Assembly: GCA_001513395.1 (NCBI GenBank)
Contig: LFTP01000151.1
Coordinates: forward strand, 1 to 6,719
Direction of reading: 5' to 3'
Length of the DNA: 6,719 nucleotides
Source: Clostridia bacterium DTU080
Lineage (GTDB): Bacteria; Bacillota; Limnochordia; DTU080
Shown here piece after piece: positions 5,111-6,719 of this stretch. Position numbers and translations under genes: made by a program. The stretch's first letter is position 1, and every line of letters starts with the position of its first letter. Under the pieces are notes generated by a model. The model had not been told where the DNA came from and ran no database searches. It saw only the letters and a program-made list of their open reading frames with translations.

Positions 5111-6532
5111 ATGTCATCTACTGTCCCTAACAACAGCGATGCTCAAAAACAGAGAGTGTTGCAACTCAACCAAGCCATGGCGGGGCTGGATCTTTTCGCC
5201 GGGCCCCAACGTCCTTTGCATCCCGAACAAAACAGCACCTTCCGCCTGGCACCGGAGCCGCTGTTTGTCGACCAAGAGATCGTCGACCTGTTGAGCGAGC
5301 TCGCAGAGGTATTCCACGCCTTCTATGTAGCCGCCAATCGGCTCTATAACCGTAGCGTGAGAGGTAGCGTCCCTGGGTTCTATCATGAGTATCTCGATCA
5401 GGGAAAACCGGAGACGGTGTTGGAATATGCCCGCCTGAATCGCTTCAGAACGCATGTACCTGTGGTGATACGGCCAGATGTGTTGATCACGGAGCAGGGG
5501 CTCGCCGTAACGGAACTCGATTCGGTGCCGGGAGGGATGGGACTTCTGGCGTTTTTAATGCAGCAGTACTCGGCCATGGGCTTTGAGCTCGTGGGAGGAG
5601 CAGATGGCATCATTCGCTGCTTCGCCGCCGCCCTACGTGAGCTGAGTCCTCAGATCGCCGATCCGTTTGTCGTCGTCACGGTAAGTGATGAGTCCAACGA
5701 CTACAGAGGGGAAATGGAGTGGCTGGCGCAAGAGTTGACGAAAGCCGGCTTGCGCACTCAGGTCTGTCATCCCAGAGATCTTGTCTTCTGCCAAGACAGA
5801 CTGATGCTCGGCGGCCTGAAGATCGACATCCTCTATAGGTTCTTCGAGTTGTTTGACCTGAAAAACATACCGCAAATCGATCTGATCCTGTATGCTATTC
5901 GCAAAGAGATGGTGGCGGTCACGCCGCCGCTGAAACACCATCTTGAGGAAAAGCTCTTATTTGCGCTATTGCATCATCCGGTGCTTTTTGAGGTCTGGCG
6001 TGAAGCCTTAGGCAAATCAGCCATGAGCAGATTACAGGAGGTGTTCCCTCAGACCTGGATCATGGATCCTCGTCCCTTGCCTCCTCACGCCGTGATTCCA
6101 GATCTGAAGCTGGATGGCCTACCCGTCACGGATTTCCGACAACTGGCTCAAGCGTCACAACGGGAACGCCAACTGGTGATCAAGCCTTCGGGGTTCTCTC
6201 CGACGGCTTGGGGTAGCCGAGGGGTAACCATCGGGCATGACGTCTCTTCACAGGATTGGGAAAGCACCATCAATGAAGCCTTGGCCGCCTTCGAACAAAC
6301 ACCGCATATCCTGCAAGAGTTCCACAAAGGGCGGAAGGTGAGCGTTTCATACTACGACTTTGAGACTGGGGCCATACGTAGAATGCACGGTCGGGCACGC
6401 CTGTGTCCGTACTATTACGTGATCGGTGACAGCCCCGTGTTGGCCGGGATTTTGGCCACCGTCGTCCCGCTCAATAAGAAGATGATCCACGGCATGAGCG
6501 AGGCTGTCATGGTGCCGGTGGCGGTGAAATAA
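5111..6532 (+). CDS. ATP-grasp-type ligase, glutathionylspermidine-synthase-like, substrate unknown
   Basis: The 473-residue protein looks like a ligase of the glutathionylspermidine synthase-like / circularly permuted ATP-grasp group, which joins a carboxylate to an amine through an acyl phosphate. Visible features, in order: VVIRPDVLITEQGLAVTELDSVPGG (118-142), a pre-ATP-grasp element with acidic residues E135 and D137 before a Gly pair; QLVIKPSGF (354-362) with the likely ATP-binding Lys 358; the Gly-containing loop AWGSRGV (366-372); LQEFHKGRKV (401-410); and a C-terminal block GRARLCPYYYV (427-437) leading to KKMIHGMSEAVMVP (456-469). There is no signal peptide or membrane segment, so it should be cytoplasmic. 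It sits 12 bp after arsR and 46 bp before kamA, probably in one operon. The fold assignment is by motif recognition only. The ligated substrates cannot be read from the sequence; beta-lysine is a candidate solely from the neighbouring gene. Confidence 0.68.
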   Translation: MSSTVPNNSDAQKQRVLQLNQAMAGLDLFAGPQRPLHPEQNSTFRLAPEPLFVDQEIVDLLSELAEVFHAFYVAANRLYNRSVRGSVPGFYHEYLDQGKPETVLEYARLNRFRTHVPVVIRPDVLITEQGLAVTELDSVPGGMGLLAFLMQQYSAMGFELVGGADGIIRCFAAALRELSPQIADPFVVVTVSDESNDYRGEMEWLAQELTKAGLRTQVCHPRDLVFCQDRLMLGGLKIDILYRFFELFDLKNIPQIDLILYAIRKEMVAVTPPLKHHLEEKLLFALLHHPVLFEVWREALGKSAMSRLQEVFPQTWIMDPRPLPPHAVIPDLKLDGLPVTDFRQLAQASQRERQLVIKPSGFSPTAWGSRGVTIGHDVSSQDWESTINEALAAFEQTPHILQEFHKGRKVSVSYYDFETGAIRRMHGRARLCPYYYVIGDSPVLAGILATVVPLNKKMIHGMSEAVMVPVAVK

Positions 6533-6559
6533 GTGAATCCGGACGAAATGGAAACCTAT

Positions 6560-6565
6560 AAGGAG
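6560..6565 (+). promoter_or_regulatory. Ribosome binding site of kamA, with unusually long spacing
   Basis: AAGGAG lies 13 bases before the kamA ATG at 6579, longer than usual. The inverted repeat TGATCG (6566-6571) / CGATCA (6584-6589) starts directly after it and places the ATG in its 12-base loop. Confidence 0.5.
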
Positions 6566-6578
6566 TGATCGGTGTATC

Positions 6579-6719
6579 ATGCGCGATCATCGGGAGATCT
6601 CGCTGTGGCGGGACGTTCCTTCCGAGTTGTGGCAGGACTGGAGATGGCAGATGCGTAACCGCCTGCGCACTTGTGATGAACTGAGTCAGGTCATCAACCT
6701 GACTCCGTCTGAAATAGCC
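6579..6719 (+). CDS. kamA: Lysine 2,3-aminomutase (KamA family radical SAM enzyme), N-terminal part
   Basis: Only 47 codons are in the window; the gene runs off the end. The segment ISLWRDVPSELWQDWRWQMR (residues 7-26) followed by NRLRT, DELSQVINLTPSEIA matches the N-terminal signature of lysine 2,3-aminomutases: a 'lW.dV...W.dWrWq..nri...e.L...i.Lt..E' pattern. These enzymes use AdoMet, a 4Fe-4S cluster and PLP to convert L-lysine to L-beta-lysine in the cytoplasm. The radical SAM cysteines and PLP lysine lie beyond the window, so activity cannot be judged. ATG 6579 is the only good start, since the frame is closed by a TGA at 6534 and no other ATG, GTG or TTG lies between. The E. coli EpmB branch (which modifies elongation factor P) is related but has, as I recall, a different N-terminus. 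The gene follows the ATP-grasp gene by 46 bp on the same strand. Confidence 0.85.
   Translation, partial: MRDHREISLWRDVPSELWQDWRWQMRNRLRTCDELSQVINLTPSEIA

Noticed and set aside
5114..5941. Long minus-strand open frames opposite the ATP-grasp gene
   Set aside because: Their translations show no family features and the plus-strand gene has clear motifs, start and ribosome binding site.

Overview
This window holds a bacterial hopanoid (squalene) gene cluster beside a second, unrelated-looking locus. The organism is probably a hopanoid-making bacterium of moderate GC content. The IspH sequence, as I remember the family, resembles Bacillus-type IspH, and most genes have strong GGAGG-type ribosome binding sites with several GTG starts. 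Both points lean towards Bacillota (an Alicyclobacillus-like lineage), but this is inference and the phylum is not settled.

Layout. Positions 3-758 (+) hold the 3' part of an aldose 1-epimerase-family gene that enters from outside the window. It converges on, and overlaps by 23 bp, a three-gene minus-strand operon read from 4573 down to 736. In transcription order the operon contains: a 570-residue fusion of IspH (last step of the MEP isoprenoid pathway) to HpnC (hydroxysqualene synthase); HpnD (presqualene diphosphate synthase); and HpnE (FAD-dependent hydroxysqualene dehydroxylase). Adjacent genes overlap, so translational coupling is likely. HpnD, HpnC and HpnE together turn farnesyl diphosphate into squalene. 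IspH supplies the C5 building blocks upstream. Farnesyl diphosphate synthase and squalene-hopene cyclase are not in the window.

A 252-bp divergent intergenic region (4574-4825) separates this operon from a plus-strand cluster. That cluster is a small ArsR-family repressor (4826-5098), a 473-residue ATP-grasp-type ligase of unknown substrate (5111-6532) and the first 47 codons of a lysine 2,3-aminomutase (KamA) gene (6579 to the window end). The AT-rich, symmetrical stretch just before arsR is a candidate promoter/operator. The pairing of an amine/amino-acid ligase fold with a beta-lysine-forming enzyme under an ArsR regulator is the best candidate for an undescribed system.

The most notable points are the in-frame IspH-HpnC fusion, the ArsR/ATP-grasp/KamA locus, a perfect 13-bp hairpin embedded in the hpnE coding sequence, and a hairpin around the kamA start codon. 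I saw no tRNA, rRNA, CRISPR array or insertion sequence.
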